NCBI GenBank assembly: GCA_937949545.1
Contig: CALEDR010000028.1
Location: 18,488-82,487 of the forward strand
Length of the DNA stretch: 64,000 nucleotides
Source of the DNA: an uncultured Phycisphaerae bacterium
GTDB lineage: Bacteria; Planctomycetota; Phycisphaerae; Sedimentisphaerales; Anaerohalosphaeraceae
Reading direction: 5' to 3'
Below are positions 1-9,016 of this stretch, one piece after another. The notes beneath the pieces were generated by a model that worked only from the letters and a program-made list of their open reading frames with translations, did no database searches and was not told where the DNA came from. The translations under genes were made by a program, and so were the position numbers. Position 1 is the stretch's first letter. Each line of letters starts with the position of its first letter.

Positions 1-222
1 CCGCTTCTGGAAAAGATGAACAATGAGTTTGTACTGCTGACGCATTTGACCCAGCGGACAAGCTTGTCGGATGCCCGGCGAATGCTGAAGCAGAAGCTGC
101 CGTCTTCGGTATTCCGCAAGGTTTTTTTGCTGATGGATTATCTGTCGACCAGGCGAGTTCGAAAGAAGACGAAGAAATCCAATTCCTCAGAGGAGGGGAC
201 TCAGGACGAAGCGGCCTGCTGA
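1..222 (+). CDS. C-terminal end of a metallo-hydrolase-like protein (partial)
   Basis: The frame is open from the first base of the window to a TGA at 220-222, so this is the 3' end of a gene that begins to the left (73 residues visible). The segment VLLTHLTQRTSLSDARRMLK followed by a basic, low-complexity tail resembles the end of ribonuclease Z-like metallo-beta-lactamase-fold hydrolases, where a threonine/histidine motif is followed by a helical arginine-rich region. The metal-binding HxHxDH motif would lie outside the window, so the assignment is tentative. The last 22 bases overlap the end of the convergent debranching-enzyme gene. Confidence 0.4.
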   Translation, partial: PLLEKMNNEFVLLTHLTQRTSLSDARRMLKQKLPSSVFRKVFLLMDYLSTRRVRKKTKKSNSSEEGTQDEAAC

Positions 223-2213
223 AGGAGCAGCCAGATGCGCAGAACTTCAGCGACGCTCCAGGCTTGGGCGGGGCAGCCCCGGGGATAGTGCGGCGGGTCG
301 CCGTCGAAGATTTCTGAGATGCTGCCCAGACAGGCGCGATTGGCAAAATGATGAATTAAGGGAGAAAGCATCGCGGCGGCCTGTTTTCGGGCCTGGGGAG
401 TCTTGTTGTGGACTTTCAGAAAAGCTTCCAGAAAGGCGCCCATCAGCCAGGGCCAAACGGTTCCCTGATGATAAGCGGCATCGCGGCGGAACATATCTCC
501 TTCGTAGCGTCCGATATACCGGGGGTCGCGCGGGCTGAGAGTCCGAAGGCCGTAGGGGGTCAGCAATTCCTGCTGGACAATTTGAACAACACGTTTTTGG
601 CGGTTGGGTGACAGGGGACTGTGGGGGAGGGAGACGGCGAAAATCTGGTTGGGGCGGATGGACGGGTCGGGCGTGCCGTCTGGAAGGATGCAGTCGTTCA
701 GGCAGCCGGTGTGTTCATTCCAGAAAAGCCGGCTGAAACTCTGTTTGACCAGTTCAGCGCGAGCTGAGAAAAACTCAGATTTGGAGCGGTTTTGGTCTTT
801 GAAGTAGTCGGCCGTTCGGCAGAGGATGTCATACCAGAGGGCGTTGATTTCCACGGCCTTGCCGTATCGAGGCGTAAAGACCACATCGCCGCATTTGGCA
901 TCCATCCAGGTCAGCTGCGTTTGCGGGTCGCCGCCGGTGATGAGACCGTCGGCGTCAGCGTGGATGCCGAAACGGGTTCCTTCCTGGTATCCGCTGAGGA
1001 TTTGCAGAACGGCGGGCAGAAGATTTTTTTCGAAAAAGGATTGGTTCTGGGTCTGTTGAAGCCATTGGTAGGCGGCTTCGACAAACCAAAGCGAGGCGTC
1101 GATGCTGTTGTAATGGGCCGGTCCGCCGTAGTCATCAAACCGGTTGGGAATCATCCCTTCGCTGGCGGCCTCGGCAAAGGTCTGCAGGACGCCGACGGCT
1201 GTATCGGTTCGGCCCGTACTCAGGCAAAGACCCGGCAGGGCGATAAAGGCATCACGTCCCCAGTCGAGAAACCAGGGATAGCCGGCCAGGATGGTCGGGC
1301 TTGTGCGTCCCTGAATGGTTCGTTCGACCACGAATTGCGCCGCAGAGATAAACAGGGCCTTCTGGATGGGGTCTCGCGCAAAGGCGCTGCGGCAGAGGTC
1401 TTTTTGGCGGCTGGAGAGGGCTTCGAGCATTTGCTCAAAGTCCGGCGGCACGAAGGCAGAACCGGCGGGCTTCAGGGCGGCCCAAAGGATAACTGAACAG
1501 GGTTGTTCAATGCGGCAGGAGTACCAGCCGGGTGTCCAGAGGTCTTCGAAACAGTCCTGTCCCCGCTGTGCTTCGATGCGATAGTAAAAGCGGTACCACC
1601 AGTGGGGTTCCGGCCGGAAAGTCATTGAAGAGGCGACGATATGTAGCTGAAGGTCGTCTTCGGAGGGACCGGAAATTCGGACGGCGTGAGGGCCTTCGGC
1701 TTCAGCGGTTATCGGTTGAGAGGCGTTTTGGAGGCCGTGAAAATCCCGCATGGCCGCCAGCGGCAGCAGAGAAAAGGTAAACGGGCGGACCAGATGGCTG
1801 AAGGCGTACTCAACAGCGACAATGTCTTCGGTGGGATGCAGATAGACGGATTTGGTGCATCGGGCCAGACCGAGTTCGTATTCGAAATGGACACCAACAT
1901 CCCGTGAGAATGCGGTTAGGTATTCGTGGCCCCTCGGGTGGAAGGTTCGGTCGAATTCAAAACAGCTGAATTCCAGCGAATCTTCTTCGAGGGAGATTTT
2001 TTCAAGGCAGGCGGCCAGGCCGAGAAACCGGGCGGCGGGAGGATGCGGGGTTCCGATGAGCAGGCCGTGATAGCGTCGGGTATTGCAGCCGGCCAGGGTG
2101 GAAAAGGAAAAACCGCCCCGACTGTTGGTCAGGAGCCATTCCCGGCTGAGCATCTCCTCCAGCAGCAGGTCGCTGAGGTTTACGGCCAGGATGGCTTCTT
2201 TTTGCAGTTCCAT
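201..2213 (-). CDS. Glycogen debranching enzyme (amylo-alpha-1,6-glucosidase family)
   Basis: 670 residues. It should hydrolyse alpha-1,6 branch points of glycogen or related alpha-glucans in the cytoplasm; no signal peptide is visible. The N-terminal beta-rich GDE_N domain (roughly residues 20-240) starts with the characteristic LTNSRGGFSFSTLAGCNTRR stretch. The C-terminal (alpha/alpha)6 barrel contains WFLDWGRDAFIALPGL near residues 312-327, the hallmark of the family active site. Full length agrees with bacterial and archaeal-type debranching enzymes. It is the last gene of a minus-strand cluster after a GT4 glycosyltransferase and a GH57 enzyme, 27 nt behind the latter. The same three-gene set is known from Bacteroidetes glycogen loci. 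Confidence 0.9.
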   Translation of the reverse strand: MELQKEAILAVNLSDLLLEEMLSREWLLTNSRGGFSFSTLAGCNTRRYHGLLIGTPHPPAARFLGLAACLEKISLEEDSLEFSCFEFDRTFHPRGHEYLTAFSRDVGVHFEYELGLARCTKSVYLHPTEDIVAVEYAFSHLVRPFTFSLLPLAAMRDFHGLQNASQPITAEAEGPHAVRISGPSEDDLQLHIVASSMTFRPEPHWWYRFYYRIEAQRGQDCFEDLWTPGWYSCRIEQPCSVILWAALKPAGSAFVPPDFEQMLEALSSRQKDLCRSAFARDPIQKALFISAAQFVVERTIQGRTSPTILAGYPWFLDWGRDAFIALPGLCLSTGRTDTAVGVLQTFAEAASEGMIPNRFDDYGGPAHYNSIDASLWFVEAAYQWLQQTQNQSFFEKNLLPAVLQILSGYQEGTRFGIHADADGLITGGDPQTQLTWMDAKCGDVVFTPRYGKAVEINALWYDILCRTADYFKDQNRSKSEFFSARAELVKQSFSRLFWNEHTGCLNDCILPDGTPDPSIRPNQIFAVSLPHSPLSPNRQKRVVQIVQQELLTPYGLRTLSPRDPRYIGRYEGDMFRRDAAYHQGTVWPWLMGAFLEAFLKVHNKTPQARKQAAAMLSPLIHHFANRACLGSISEIFDGDPPHYPRGCPAQAWSVAEVLRIWLLLQQAASS

Positions 2214-2240
2214 TGCATTTCTTCAGGCCGAACGGTCGTT

Positions 2241-3455
2241 TCAGGAGGCCTGTTCGGTGACGGTTTGCTGGGTCAGGACCTGTTTGCAGCGTTCCCGCAG
2301 ATGATTGAGCACGTTCATATAATTGATATAGGAATCATAGGGCGACTCGTAGGGATTGAAGTATTTGTGGACGTCGCCGTCGGAGAAATACTTGGTGCAC
2401 ATATAATAGAAATGGTCGGAGGTCAGCAGTTTTCTCCAGTCTTCAAGTATCAGGGGATCCTGGGTCTGCTTGACGAGTTTCTCCATTTTATAGACTTCAT
2501 GGAGGGCGTTGGACTGCATGGCGTTGCCCAGCCAGGCGGACAAGTCCCGCTCCATATCGGCCCAGCTGATGACGTGAGGGACATCCACGACGTCCATGAC
2601 CGGATAAGAGCGAACTACTTCACTGGGCGTCATAAAATTGTTATCGGGGTGGCGGAGGATGTATTCGGGCAGATGGTACATAAAGTCGAAGATGCCGGTA
2701 TCCTCCCACTGGTGTTCACCGAAGGTTTCATAATCCATAAAGAGATTGACGGTATGGCCGCAGCCGTTAATCTGGTCAATCCAGCGGGCGAACTTGGGGG
2801 CATCCAGCGGCCATTCCTCCCAGCCGCGGTTGCTGAAGCGGAAGGCGATATCATCGGACAAGGAGTAGTTTTTCAACAGCAGCTTCAGATGTCTGCAGTT
2901 GGGGGGACGATAGACGAAGTTGGCGTTGCGGTGACCGAGAATGCGGTCGGCCCCCTCCGTGATGACGGCGTCAAACTGATTTAAGGATTCAATGGTTTCC
3001 GCCAGCTGGTTGTTGTAAATCAATTCCGTATTGCGGAAGATGCGGGGCGTTTGACCCCAGAGTTTCTGCATCAGTTCAATATGCTTTTGAATCTGTTCGA
3101 AAAATTCATTGCGGGAATATAAGAAGCTGAGACTGTGGTAATAGGTTTCTGCCAAAAACTCGACGCATCCGGTTTCAGCGAGTGCATCGAAGGTGCTGAT
3201 AACCTCGGGACAATATTTCTGGAATTGTTCAATCACGACACCAGTGAGACTGAAGGAGACCTTGAAGCGGCCTTCATACCGGCGAATCATCTTGAGCAGA
3301 AGCCGGTTGGAAGGCAGGTAGCATTTGTTGGCGACCTTCCGGCAGATGGAGGCATTCTTGAATTCGTCGAAATAGTTTCCGGATTTGTCGAAGACGGTAT
3401 AGTGCCGAAGCCGAAACGGCTGATGCACCTGGAAATAAAAGCAAACCGACGGCAT
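2241..3455 (-). CDS. Glycoside hydrolase family 57 (alpha-amylase/4-alpha-glucanotransferase type)
   Basis: 404 residues, predicted cytoplasmic. GH57 enzymes are retaining alpha-glucan hydrolases or transferases on a (beta/alpha)7 barrel. The N-terminal FQVHQPFRL carries the family HQP motif (His11). FRNTELIYNN fits the region with the catalytic glutamate. FMDYETFGEHQW fits the region with the acid/base aspartate. About 400 residues is on the short side for GH57 and matches the subgroup found beside a GT4 glycosyltransferase and a debranching enzyme. It lies 26 nt downstream of the glycosyltransferase and is probably cotranscribed. Substrate (glycogen or maltodextrin) is inferred from context. 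Confidence 0.9.
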   Translation of the reverse strand: MPSVCFYFQVHQPFRLRHYTVFDKSGNYFDEFKNASICRKVANKCYLPSNRLLLKMIRRYEGRFKVSFSLTGVVIEQFQKYCPEVISTFDALAETGCVEFLAETYYHSLSFLYSRNEFFEQIQKHIELMQKLWGQTPRIFRNTELIYNNQLAETIESLNQFDAVITEGADRILGHRNANFVYRPPNCRHLKLLLKNYSLSDDIAFRFSNRGWEEWPLDAPKFARWIDQINGCGHTVNLFMDYETFGEHQWEDTGIFDFMYHLPEYILRHPDNNFMTPSEVVRSYPVMDVVDVPHVISWADMERDLSAWLGNAMQSNALHEVYKMEKLVKQTQDPLILEDWRKLLTSDHFYYMCTKYFSDGDVHKYFNPYESPYDSYINYMNVLNHLRERCKQVLTQQTVTEQAS

Positions 3456-3481
3456 ACGAAACCCTCACCTTGCAAGCAGTT

Positions 3482-4822
3482 TTAGACCGCGACTTGTGTG
3501 ACTTCCTGGTAAACCTTCAGACATTTCTTGGCCGCTCCGGACCATTTGAGTTTGCGTACTTCGAAGTTTCCGTGTTCCCGCAGGGTCATCTGGAGCGGCG
3601 GATATTTCAGGACGGCGATAATTTTGTTGGCCATTTCCTGAATATCCCAGAAGTCCACTTTGAGGACATGTGTGAGGACTTCGGCAACGCCGCTTTGTTT
3701 GCTAATGATGACGGGCACATCGTGGTTGAGGGCTTCCAGCGGAGCGATCCCGAAGGGCTCGGAGACAGAAGGCATGACGTACAAATCGGCCATCTGGTAA
3801 ACTCGGTTGACATCTTCGCCCCGGAGAAAGCCGGTGAAGAGGACTTTGTGTCCAATTCCCATCTGGGCTGCCATTTCGATGATGCGATGCATCATATCGC
3901 CGCTTCCGGCCATGACGAACTTGACGTTTTCCATCTCTTCGAGGACCTTGCGGGCGGCCATGAGAAAGTATTCAGGGCCTTTCTGCATGGTGATTCGGCC
4001 GAGGAAGAGGACGATTTTTTCGTCGCTGCGGATGCCGACCTGCTGTGCGGAAATCCGATTGCTGTCTTCCGGTTCGACACCGTTGTAGATGACCTCAATT
4101 TTATCTCCGAGGGCTCCGTAGCGGGTCATCAGGATGTTGCGAGTCAGATAACTGACGGCGATGACCTTTGCAGCGGCATGAACGCCGCGGCGTTCAATGT
4201 CGTAAATCATCTGATTGACGTGTTCGCCGCTACGGTCAAATTCTGTAGAGTGGACGTGGACGACGAGAGGTTTTCCACTGACAGCCGCGACGGCAATACC
4301 GGCCGGATAGGTCATCCAGTCGTGTGCGTGAATGACGTCAAAATCCTGCTGGAGGGCCAGTCGGACGGCGGCGGCGGCGTAGCGGTGCACTTCGGTGTAC
4401 ATATCTCCGCTGTATTGGCCAGGACCGACAGAAATTCCTTCAATTTCCTGTTCGAGCCATTGATCGAGCATCTGCTGTGACTGGGCCGAAAGAAGCTGCT
4501 TTTGACGGATGATTTCCTCCAGCCGCTTTTGATACTGCTGGGGGGTTGTATAGGGCTGAAGAGGAGAGCTGACGGTATGGAACTGAACGTTCTTGAGTTC
4601 CTGCGTGGTTTCAGCGGATTGAGTGACTGTCCGCAAGGCCCGGCAATGCTGAGGCGTGAGCATCTGGACATGAGTAGGCGTTTTCGTTTCGATCGGTTTC
4701 GGGAGGACGAAGGTGATTTTGACTCCCAAATCGCTTAACGCTTTGGTCAGTCCATGGCACGCGGTACCCAAGCCCCCGCTGATGTAAGGCGGAAACTCCC
4801 AACCAAGCATGAACACTTTCAT
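3482..4822 (-). CDS. GT4-family glycosyltransferase, glycogen-synthase-like
   Basis: 446 residues, soluble GT-B fold. The N-terminus MLGWEFPPYISGGLGTACHG contains the nucleotide-sugar loop GGLGT. HAHDWMTYPAG matches the conserved acceptor-site region. FLGRITMQKGPEYF marks the start of the C-terminal Rossmann domain. EPFGIAPLE is the E-x7-E motif that binds the sugar donor in GT4 enzymes. It probably elongates alpha-glucan from ADP- or UDP-glucose; that role is inferred from the downstream GH57 and debranching genes, which together resemble the Bacteroidetes glycogen cluster. It is the first gene of the operon. The SD is weak (GGGGT before ATG). Confidence 0.85.
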   Translation of the reverse strand: MKVFMLGWEFPPYISGGLGTACHGLTKALSDLGVKITFVLPKPIETKTPTHVQMLTPQHCRALRTVTQSAETTQELKNVQFHTVSSPLQPYTTPQQYQKRLEEIIRQKQLLSAQSQQMLDQWLEQEIEGISVGPGQYSGDMYTEVHRYAAAAVRLALQQDFDVIHAHDWMTYPAGIAVAAVSGKPLVVHVHSTEFDRSGEHVNQMIYDIERRGVHAAAKVIAVSYLTRNILMTRYGALGDKIEVIYNGVEPEDSNRISAQQVGIRSDEKIVLFLGRITMQKGPEYFLMAARKVLEEMENVKFVMAGSGDMMHRIIEMAAQMGIGHKVLFTGFLRGEDVNRVYQMADLYVMPSVSEPFGIAPLEALNHDVPVIISKQSGVAEVLTHVLKVDFWDIQEMANKIIAVLKYPPLQMTLREHGNFEVRKLKWSGAAKKCLKVYQEVTQVAV

Positions 4823-5027
4823 ATCAGACCCCGTTTACTCACACAATTTTTCAAAAAGATTCAAGATGTATTCTCATCCTACCACCTTCTGACAATAAAT
4901 CAATTATAAAATAAATCTGCAAAAGACCTAATGAAATTTACTGAAAATGGGGGAAAAAAGTTCAGGATATCGGGAAACAGACGGATTGGCGAAAATTTAT
5001 CTATCTTGACAGAAGGGGGTTCCAGAC

Positions 5028-5066
5028 AAAAAAAAGCCACTTCTTTGGAGGAAGCGGCTTTTGATT
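5028..5066 (-). terminator. Rho-independent terminator of the histone gene
   Basis: On the minus strand a stem (AAGCCGCTTC paired with GAAGTGGCTT, one G-T wobble) with a 7-nt loop is followed directly by eight T. It lies about 50 nt after the histone stop codon. Its A-rich upstream side might also let it act on the other strand, but no plus-strand gene ends here. Confidence 0.8.
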
Positions 5067-5116
5067 CTTTGCCTGCCGACTGCCTGCGGCATGGAGAACC
5101 TAAGCAGTCAGGACTC

Positions 5117-5341
5117 TTACAGGTCCTGCGGCTTGACAGTGCTGCGCCGGTTTGCCTGGGTGCGGCAAACGGCCGCATCGAGCAACTGATAAATTTTGTC
5201 GTTCAAGGCTGCGATTGAATCACTGGCAGTCATCATGCTCTTGGATTTGATGTAGGCCTTGACTTTGCTGGCGACGACCAGCATTTCCGACTTGCCGCCT
5301 TTCGGGGCAGCTTTCTTTGCAGCGGCTTTCTTCTTTGCCAT
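5117..5341 (-). CDS. Bacterial histone with lysine/alanine-rich N-terminal tail
   Basis: 74 residues. Residues 1-17 form a K/A-rich basic tail (MAKKKAAAKKAAPKGGK). Residues 19-74 fit a minimal histone fold: a short first helix around VASKVKAYIKSKS, a long second helix around SDSIAALNDKIYQLLDAAV, and then RRSTVKPQDL, which matches the archaeal histone R-x-T-V-x-x-x-D motif (compare GRKTVKAED) that forms the Arg-Asp clamp. The third helix is almost absent, as in known short bacterial histones such as Bd0055 of Bdellovibrio. It is probably a DNA-binding chromatin protein. It is monocistronic, with a good SD (CGGAGGTG) and its own terminator. A generic basic DNA-binding tail protein is the alternative, but the RST/D motif argues for the histone fold. 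Confidence 0.75.
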   Translation of the reverse strand: MAKKKAAAKKAAPKGGKSEMLVVASKVKAYIKSKSMMTASDSIAALNDKIYQLLDAAVCRTQANRRSTVKPQDL

Positions 5342-5660
5342 ACGGCACCTCCGTGTAAAAGGTTACTTGGTTCCTATAAAAGCAGCACGCACGTGCCGCT
5401 GAACGACGTTTTGGCGTATTGTGGCTGTATTTGACCGACTTTGCAATAAAAAATTTGCGAAAAAACGCAAAATTTTGCATCGAGAGGCCCTATAGACGCA
5501 AAAATCCCTATGAACGCTTTGCTCCGTTTGCCCCTTCCGCCCCGTCTGAAGGAGAGGTTTTTTTCTCCGGGAAAGCGCTTAATTGGGTGTGCGGCTTGGT
5601 CGATGAAAGGGTCGATGCAGTCAGACAAAAACCCAGAACTGCCCGTGTTTGGAGCGGAAT
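5342..5660. other. Divergent intergenic region with an AT-rich inverted repeat
   Basis: 319 bases between the histone gene (minus) and a small plus-strand gene. It contains a near-perfect inverted repeat at 5452-5474 (AATTTGCG, six A, CGCAAAATT) that could be an operator or a short hairpin. A TATAGG hexamer on the minus strand about 35 nt before the histone ATG is a weak -10 candidate. A GGAGA/TCTCC pair around an oligo-T lies near 5552-5570. No RNA gene was recognised. Confidence 0.4.
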
Positions 5661-5975
5661 ATGTCGGAGTCGAAAAAGCCGAATAAACCGATTCAGAAGA
5701 CGTCGCTCGGGGAATTGGTGACGGTGGCCTTTGCGGAAGATATGGATTTGGCCCGTCACTATAAGAAGATGCTGGAGGAGAACGGGATTCCCGCCGTAGT
5801 CCGGCAGCCCGAAAGCGAGGGGAGTGCGTCGCCTGGGATAGCGGTCCTGGTGCCTGAAGAGGTGCTCGATGAAGCCCATTCTCTGATTGCGTCGCAGGCG
5901 CCGTTTGAGCATTTCTTTGATGTTTTCTTTCACGGCAGCGGCTGCTGGCTGGAAGATGACAGACAGGATGAGTAA
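5661..5975 (+). CDS. Small DUF2007-like (putative signal-transducing) protein
   Basis: 104 residues from ATG 5661, chosen because GGAG at 5651-5654 sits 6 nt upstream; a TTG at 5649 is possible but has no SD. After a short polar N-terminus, the segment LVTVAFAEDMDLARHYKKML to VLVPEEVLDEAHSLIAS has the beta-alpha-beta pattern of DUF2007 proteins: a residue run that selects a 'GIP' loop (ENGIPAVV) and ends in a V.VP..E...A motif. These are small ferredoxin-like-fold proteins of unknown role. The C-terminus is acidic. The next gene starts 45 nt downstream and may be cotranscribed. Function unknown. Confidence 0.6.
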   Translation: MSESKKPNKPIQKTSLGELVTVAFAEDMDLARHYKKMLEENGIPAVVRQPESEGSASPGIAVLVPEEVLDEAHSLIASQAPFEHFFDVFFHGSGCWLEDDRQDE

Positions 5976-6020
5976 ACGGCAAAGAAACGGTAACCCACAG
6001 TTTTTTACAGGTGTGATGAA

Positions 6021-6374
6021 ATGACGGAAAAGATAAACGAGAATAATCCGCAGGAAGAAACGGTTCAGGAGCGTCGGACTTTTGTGGATCGCCGCAAGAA
6101 TGTTGTGGACCGCCGGAGCGGGTGGGACCGTCGGCGCGGTCCGGGACATCGTCGGACGGAAGAACGCCGGATGGCCGAAGAAGGCCAGATGACGGATGAG
6201 CAGTTCGAGTTTCTGATGGCCATTGACCAGTATAAACGGGCCAACCAGCGTCCGTTCCCGACCTGGACGGAGGTGCTGGAAGTCATTAAGGCCCTCGGCT
6301 ATCGGAAAGTGGCCGAGCCGCAGTCGCTGGAGTCATTCTGCAAGGCCGATAAGGCCGTCCCCTCCGGAGTTTAG
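6021..6374 (+). CDS. Hypothetical protein with an arginine-rich DRR repeat region
   Basis: 117 residues, not recognised. The N-terminal third is acidic and polar. Residues 18-52 are dense in arginine with a recurring (D/H/E)RR unit ([26 protein letters not shown]), suggesting a nucleic-acid- or membrane-contacting segment. The C-terminal half ([20 protein letters not shown] to [10 protein letters not shown]) looks like a compact helical domain, perhaps a small winged helix, because of the '[15 protein letters not shown]' pattern. An AGGTG about 7 nt before the ATG supports the start. The stop codon overlaps the end of trpA by 4 nt (convergent). Confidence 0.6.
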   Translation: MTEKINENNPQEETVQERRTFVDRRKNVVDRRSGWDRRRGPGHRRTEERRMAEEGQMTDEQFEFLMAIDQYKRANQRPFPTWTEVLEVIKALGYRKVAEPQSLESFCKADKAVPSGV

Positions 6375-7192
6375 GCGTCGGCTTTTGCCGTCGGGTTTTT
6401 AGGGGGCAGGGCGGCTCGAACCTCCGAAAGAAACCGAGTAATATTCTCCCGTAGTTCGTCCGGGTTATCGGGGGTTTCTTCGATAAACTTTACAATTCGG
6501 CTGCCGATAATCACTCCGTCCGCGCGGGCCCGGGCGACCTCGCAGGCATGCTGAGGGGTGCTGATGCCGAACCCGACACAGACGGGCTTGTCGGTCAGCC
6601 GTTTCAGCCGGGCTACCAGGGGACGGACGGCCTGGGAAAGAGCGTCTCGCTCACCGGTTGTTCCCAACAGAGAGACCGTGTAGATAAATCCTGTGGTTTT
6701 TTCGGCGATGCGGCGGAGCCGGTCGTCGGGGGTGTTGGGGGTGGCCATAAAGACCGTTTCGAGCCCTGCGTTTTTTGCCGGCAGGGTGATTTCATCGGCA
6801 TCATCGATGGACAAATCCGCCACGAGAACGCTGGTACCGCCGGCTTTTTGAAAATCCTGCAAAAAGCGCTCGGTTCCGTACTGAACGAGAAGGTTGTAAT
6901 AGACCAGCAGGCCGATGGGGATGGGTTTATAGGCGGTAATTTCCCTGATAAACTGGAGGGCTTTGGCGGGTGTGATGCCGGCCTTCAGGGCCCGCAGGTC
7001 GGCTTTTTGGATGGTAGGTCCGTCGGCTACGGGGTCGGAAAAGGGGATGCCCAGTTCGAGTATGTCGGCGCCGGCATCGATTGCGGCTTTGACCAGAGCC
7101 AGAGAAGTCTCGTACGAAGGGTCGCCGATGACAAAGAAAGGAATCAGGGCCGCACGGTTCAGTTTGGAAAAGCAACTCTGATAGGGATTCAT
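6371..7192 (-). CDS. trpA: Tryptophan synthase alpha subunit
   Basis: 273 residues. It cleaves indole-3-glycerol phosphate to indole and glyceraldehyde-3-phosphate and passes indole to TrpB. The TIM-barrel motif [20 protein letters not shown] carries the catalytic pair Glu46 and Asp57. [10 protein letters not shown] and IIGSRIV near the C-terminus form the phosphate site. Length is normal. It is the last gene of the trp operon and overlaps trpB by an ATGA (7189-7192), which implies translational coupling. Its stop overlaps the convergent gene at 6374. Confidence 0.97.
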   Translation of the reverse strand: MNPYQSCFSKLNRAALIPFFVIGDPSYETSLALVKAAIDAGADILELGIPFSDPVADGPTIQKADLRALKAGITPAKALQFIREITAYKPIPIGLLVYYNLLVQYGTERFLQDFQKAGGTSVLVADLSIDDADEITLPAKNAGLETVFMATPNTPDDRLRRIAEKTTGFIYTVSLLGTTGERDALSQAVRPLVARLKRLTDKPVCVGFGISTPQHACEVARARADGVIIGSRIVKFIEETPDNPDELRENITRFLSEVRAALPPKNPTAKADA

Positions 7193-8376
7193 AAGGACCT
7201 CGCAGTCAAGGGTCTGTGGTGTTCGACGATATCGATGTCTTTATCGCCCCGTCCGGATAGGTTGGCGACGGCGATGGTGTTGTGCGGCAAGAGTCCTTTT
7301 TGCTGCCGGAGCCAGGCAAGTGCGTGGGTGCTTTCGAGGGCCGGCAGGATGCCTTCCATTCGGGAGAAGAGGAAAAAGGTATCCAGAACCTCCTCATCGC
7401 AGACGCTCACGTAGCGGGCGCGGCCTGTTTCTTTCAGATAGGCATGTTCAGGACCGACGCCCGGGTAGTCCAGACCTGCGGAGATGCATTCGGTGTCGCG
7501 AATCTGTCCGTTTTCGTCCTGCAGCAGGTAGGTACGGGCCCCGTGAAGGACGCCGACCGTGCCGGTACAAAGGGTTGCACAGTGCTGAGTAGTATGAAGG
7601 CCTTTTCCGCCGCCTTCGACCCCGACCAGCTGGACTTTGGGGTCGCTGAGAAAGGCCGAGAAAATGCCGATGGCGTTGGAGCCGCCGCCGACACAGGCCG
7701 TAACGATGTCGGGGAGACGGCCGGCTTTTTCGAGGCATTGCCGGCGAGCCTCTTGTCCGATAGGTTCCTGGAAGTGCCGGACAATAGTCGGGTAGGGATG
7801 GGGCCCTCCGGCTGTACCAAAGAGATAGAATGTATCTTCGACATGGGCTGTCCAGTATCGAAGGGCTTCGTTGATGGCGTCTTTGAGGGTTCCAGTGCCG
7901 CCTTCGACGGGGATGACTTCCGCACCGAGGAGTTTCATCTTGTGGACGTTGACGTTCTGGCGGGCGACGTCGGTTGCGCCCATAAAGATTTTGGTTTCCA
8001 TTCCAAAGAGGGCTCCGACGATGGCGGTTGCCAGGCCGTGCTGGCCGGCGCCGGTTTCGGCGATGAGTTTGGTTTTGCCCATATAGCGGGCTAGAAGTCC
8101 CTGCCCTAAGGTGTTGTTGATTTTGTGGGCGCCGCCGTGCAGGAGGTCTTCCCGCTTCAGATAGACAGTAAACCCGACGGCTTCGCTGAATCGGCGGGCG
8201 TGATAAAGCGGAGTCGGCCGCCCCGCATAGTCGGTGTACAGGGTGTTTAAGTCTTTCAGGAAGGTCGGGTCTTGCCGGAACTGTTCGAAAGCGGCCTCAA
8301 TTTCCTCAAGGGCCGGGATGAGCACTTCCGGTACATAGTATCCGCCGAAGGGGCCGAATCGTCCTTTGGATTTCAT
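7189..8376 (-). CDS. trpB: Tryptophan synthase beta subunit
   Basis: 395 residues. PLP enzyme that condenses indole with serine to tryptophan. [15 protein letters not shown] is the typical TrpB1 N-terminus. [13 protein letters not shown] holds the PLP lysine (Lys85). [10 protein letters not shown] and the [10 protein letters not shown] phosphate loop are present. It is of the standard alpha-complexed TrpB1 type. Overlaps of 4 nt with trpF upstream and trpA downstream indicate a tightly coupled operon. Confidence 0.97.
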   Translation of the reverse strand: MKSKGRFGPFGGYYVPEVLIPALEEIEAAFEQFRQDPTFLKDLNTLYTDYAGRPTPLYHARRFSEAVGFTVYLKREDLLHGGAHKINNTLGQGLLARYMGKTKLIAETGAGQHGLATAIVGALFGMETKIFMGATDVARQNVNVHKMKLLGAEVIPVEGGTGTLKDAINEALRYWTAHVEDTFYLFGTAGGPHPYPTIVRHFQEPIGQEARRQCLEKAGRLPDIVTACVGGGSNAIGIFSAFLSDPKVQLVGVEGGGKGLHTTQHCATLCTGTVGVLHGARTYLLQDENGQIRDTECISAGLDYPGVGPEHAYLKETGRARYVSVCDEEVLDTFFLFSRMEGILPALESTHALAWLRQQKGLLPHNTIAVANLSGRGDKDIDIVEHHRPLTARSL

Positions 8377-9011
8377 ACGCGGACCTTTCCGCCGTGGATA
8401 CGGCTGATGGAGTCAAAAAGCTGTTTGAGTTTTGCAGGGTCTTTTCTGCCGGGGGCGCTTTCGACACCGCTGTTGACGTCGATGCCGTAGGTTCCGACTT
8501 CAAGGGCCTGACGGATATTGTGGGGGCCGATTCCGCCGGACAGGAAGATACGCCGGGGCGGATAGTCGATGAGGGACCAGTCAAAGGTCTGCCCGGTTCC
8601 GCCGTACAGCCCGTCGGTGTAGGTGTCCAGGAGGACCGCATCGGTCGGATATGTCAGGGCCTTGTCGATATCGGAGCGGTCTTTGACCCGGACGGCCTTG
8701 ATCAGCTTGATGTTGAGCCAGTGGAGAGACTGGCAGAAGTCGGGGGTTTCGTCTCCGTGAAGCTGGACCCAGTTAAACCAGCCCTGCTGGGCGGTTTCCT
8801 GGACCTGTTGAAGGGTCGGATTGACAAAAACAGCTACGGTATCCACAAAGGTTGGGATTTTGGCGATGATGTCCCTGGCGTTTTGGGGGTCAATGTATCG
8901 GGGGCTTTTGGGGTAGAAAATGAATCCGAGCAGGTCCGCCCCGAGTTCGGCGGCGGTCAAGGCATCATCCAAGTTTGTGATTCCGCAGATTTTGATTTTT
9001 GTAAAGATCAT
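8373..9011 (-). CDS. trpF: Phosphoribosylanthranilate isomerase
   Basis: 212 residues, monofunctional TrpF TIM barrel that isomerises PRA to Cd[13 protein letters not shown] near the N-terminus contains the catalytic Cys. [12 protein letters not shown] and the aspartate in [20 protein letters not shown] are the other family signatures. [15 protein letters not shown] and [16 protein letters not shown] form the phosphate-binding C-terminus. It starts 5 nt after the trpD stop, without a clear SD, so it is probably translated by coupling. It is not fused to an indole-glycerol-phosphate synthase, and no trpC is present nearby. Confidence 0.96.
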   Translation of the reverse strand: MIFTKIKICGITNLDDALTAAELGADLLGFIFYPKSPRYIDPQNARDIIAKIPTFVDTVAVFVNPTLQQVQETAQQGWFNWVQLHGDETPDFCQSLHWLNIKLIKAVRVKDRSDIDKALTYPTDAVLLDTYTDGLYGGTGQTFDWSLIDYPPRRIFLSGGIGPHNIRQALEVGTYGIDVNSGVESAPGRKDPAKLKQLFDSISRIHGGKVRV

Positions 9012-9016
9012 TTTCG

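Noticed and set aside
1926..2984. 352-codon plus-strand frame over the debranching/GH57 genes
   Set aside because: Antisense to two clearly recognised genes, no SD and no family motifs; long antisense frames are common here because of codon bias.
3470..4480. 336-codon plus-strand frame opposite the glycosyltransferase
   Set aside because: Composition (Asp/His/Phe-rich) is that of the complement of a coding frame; the GT4 motifs on the minus strand are decisive.
5475..5660. Possible structured RNA before the DUF2007-like gene
   Set aside because: Only short, weak pairings and no riboswitch core motif could be found.
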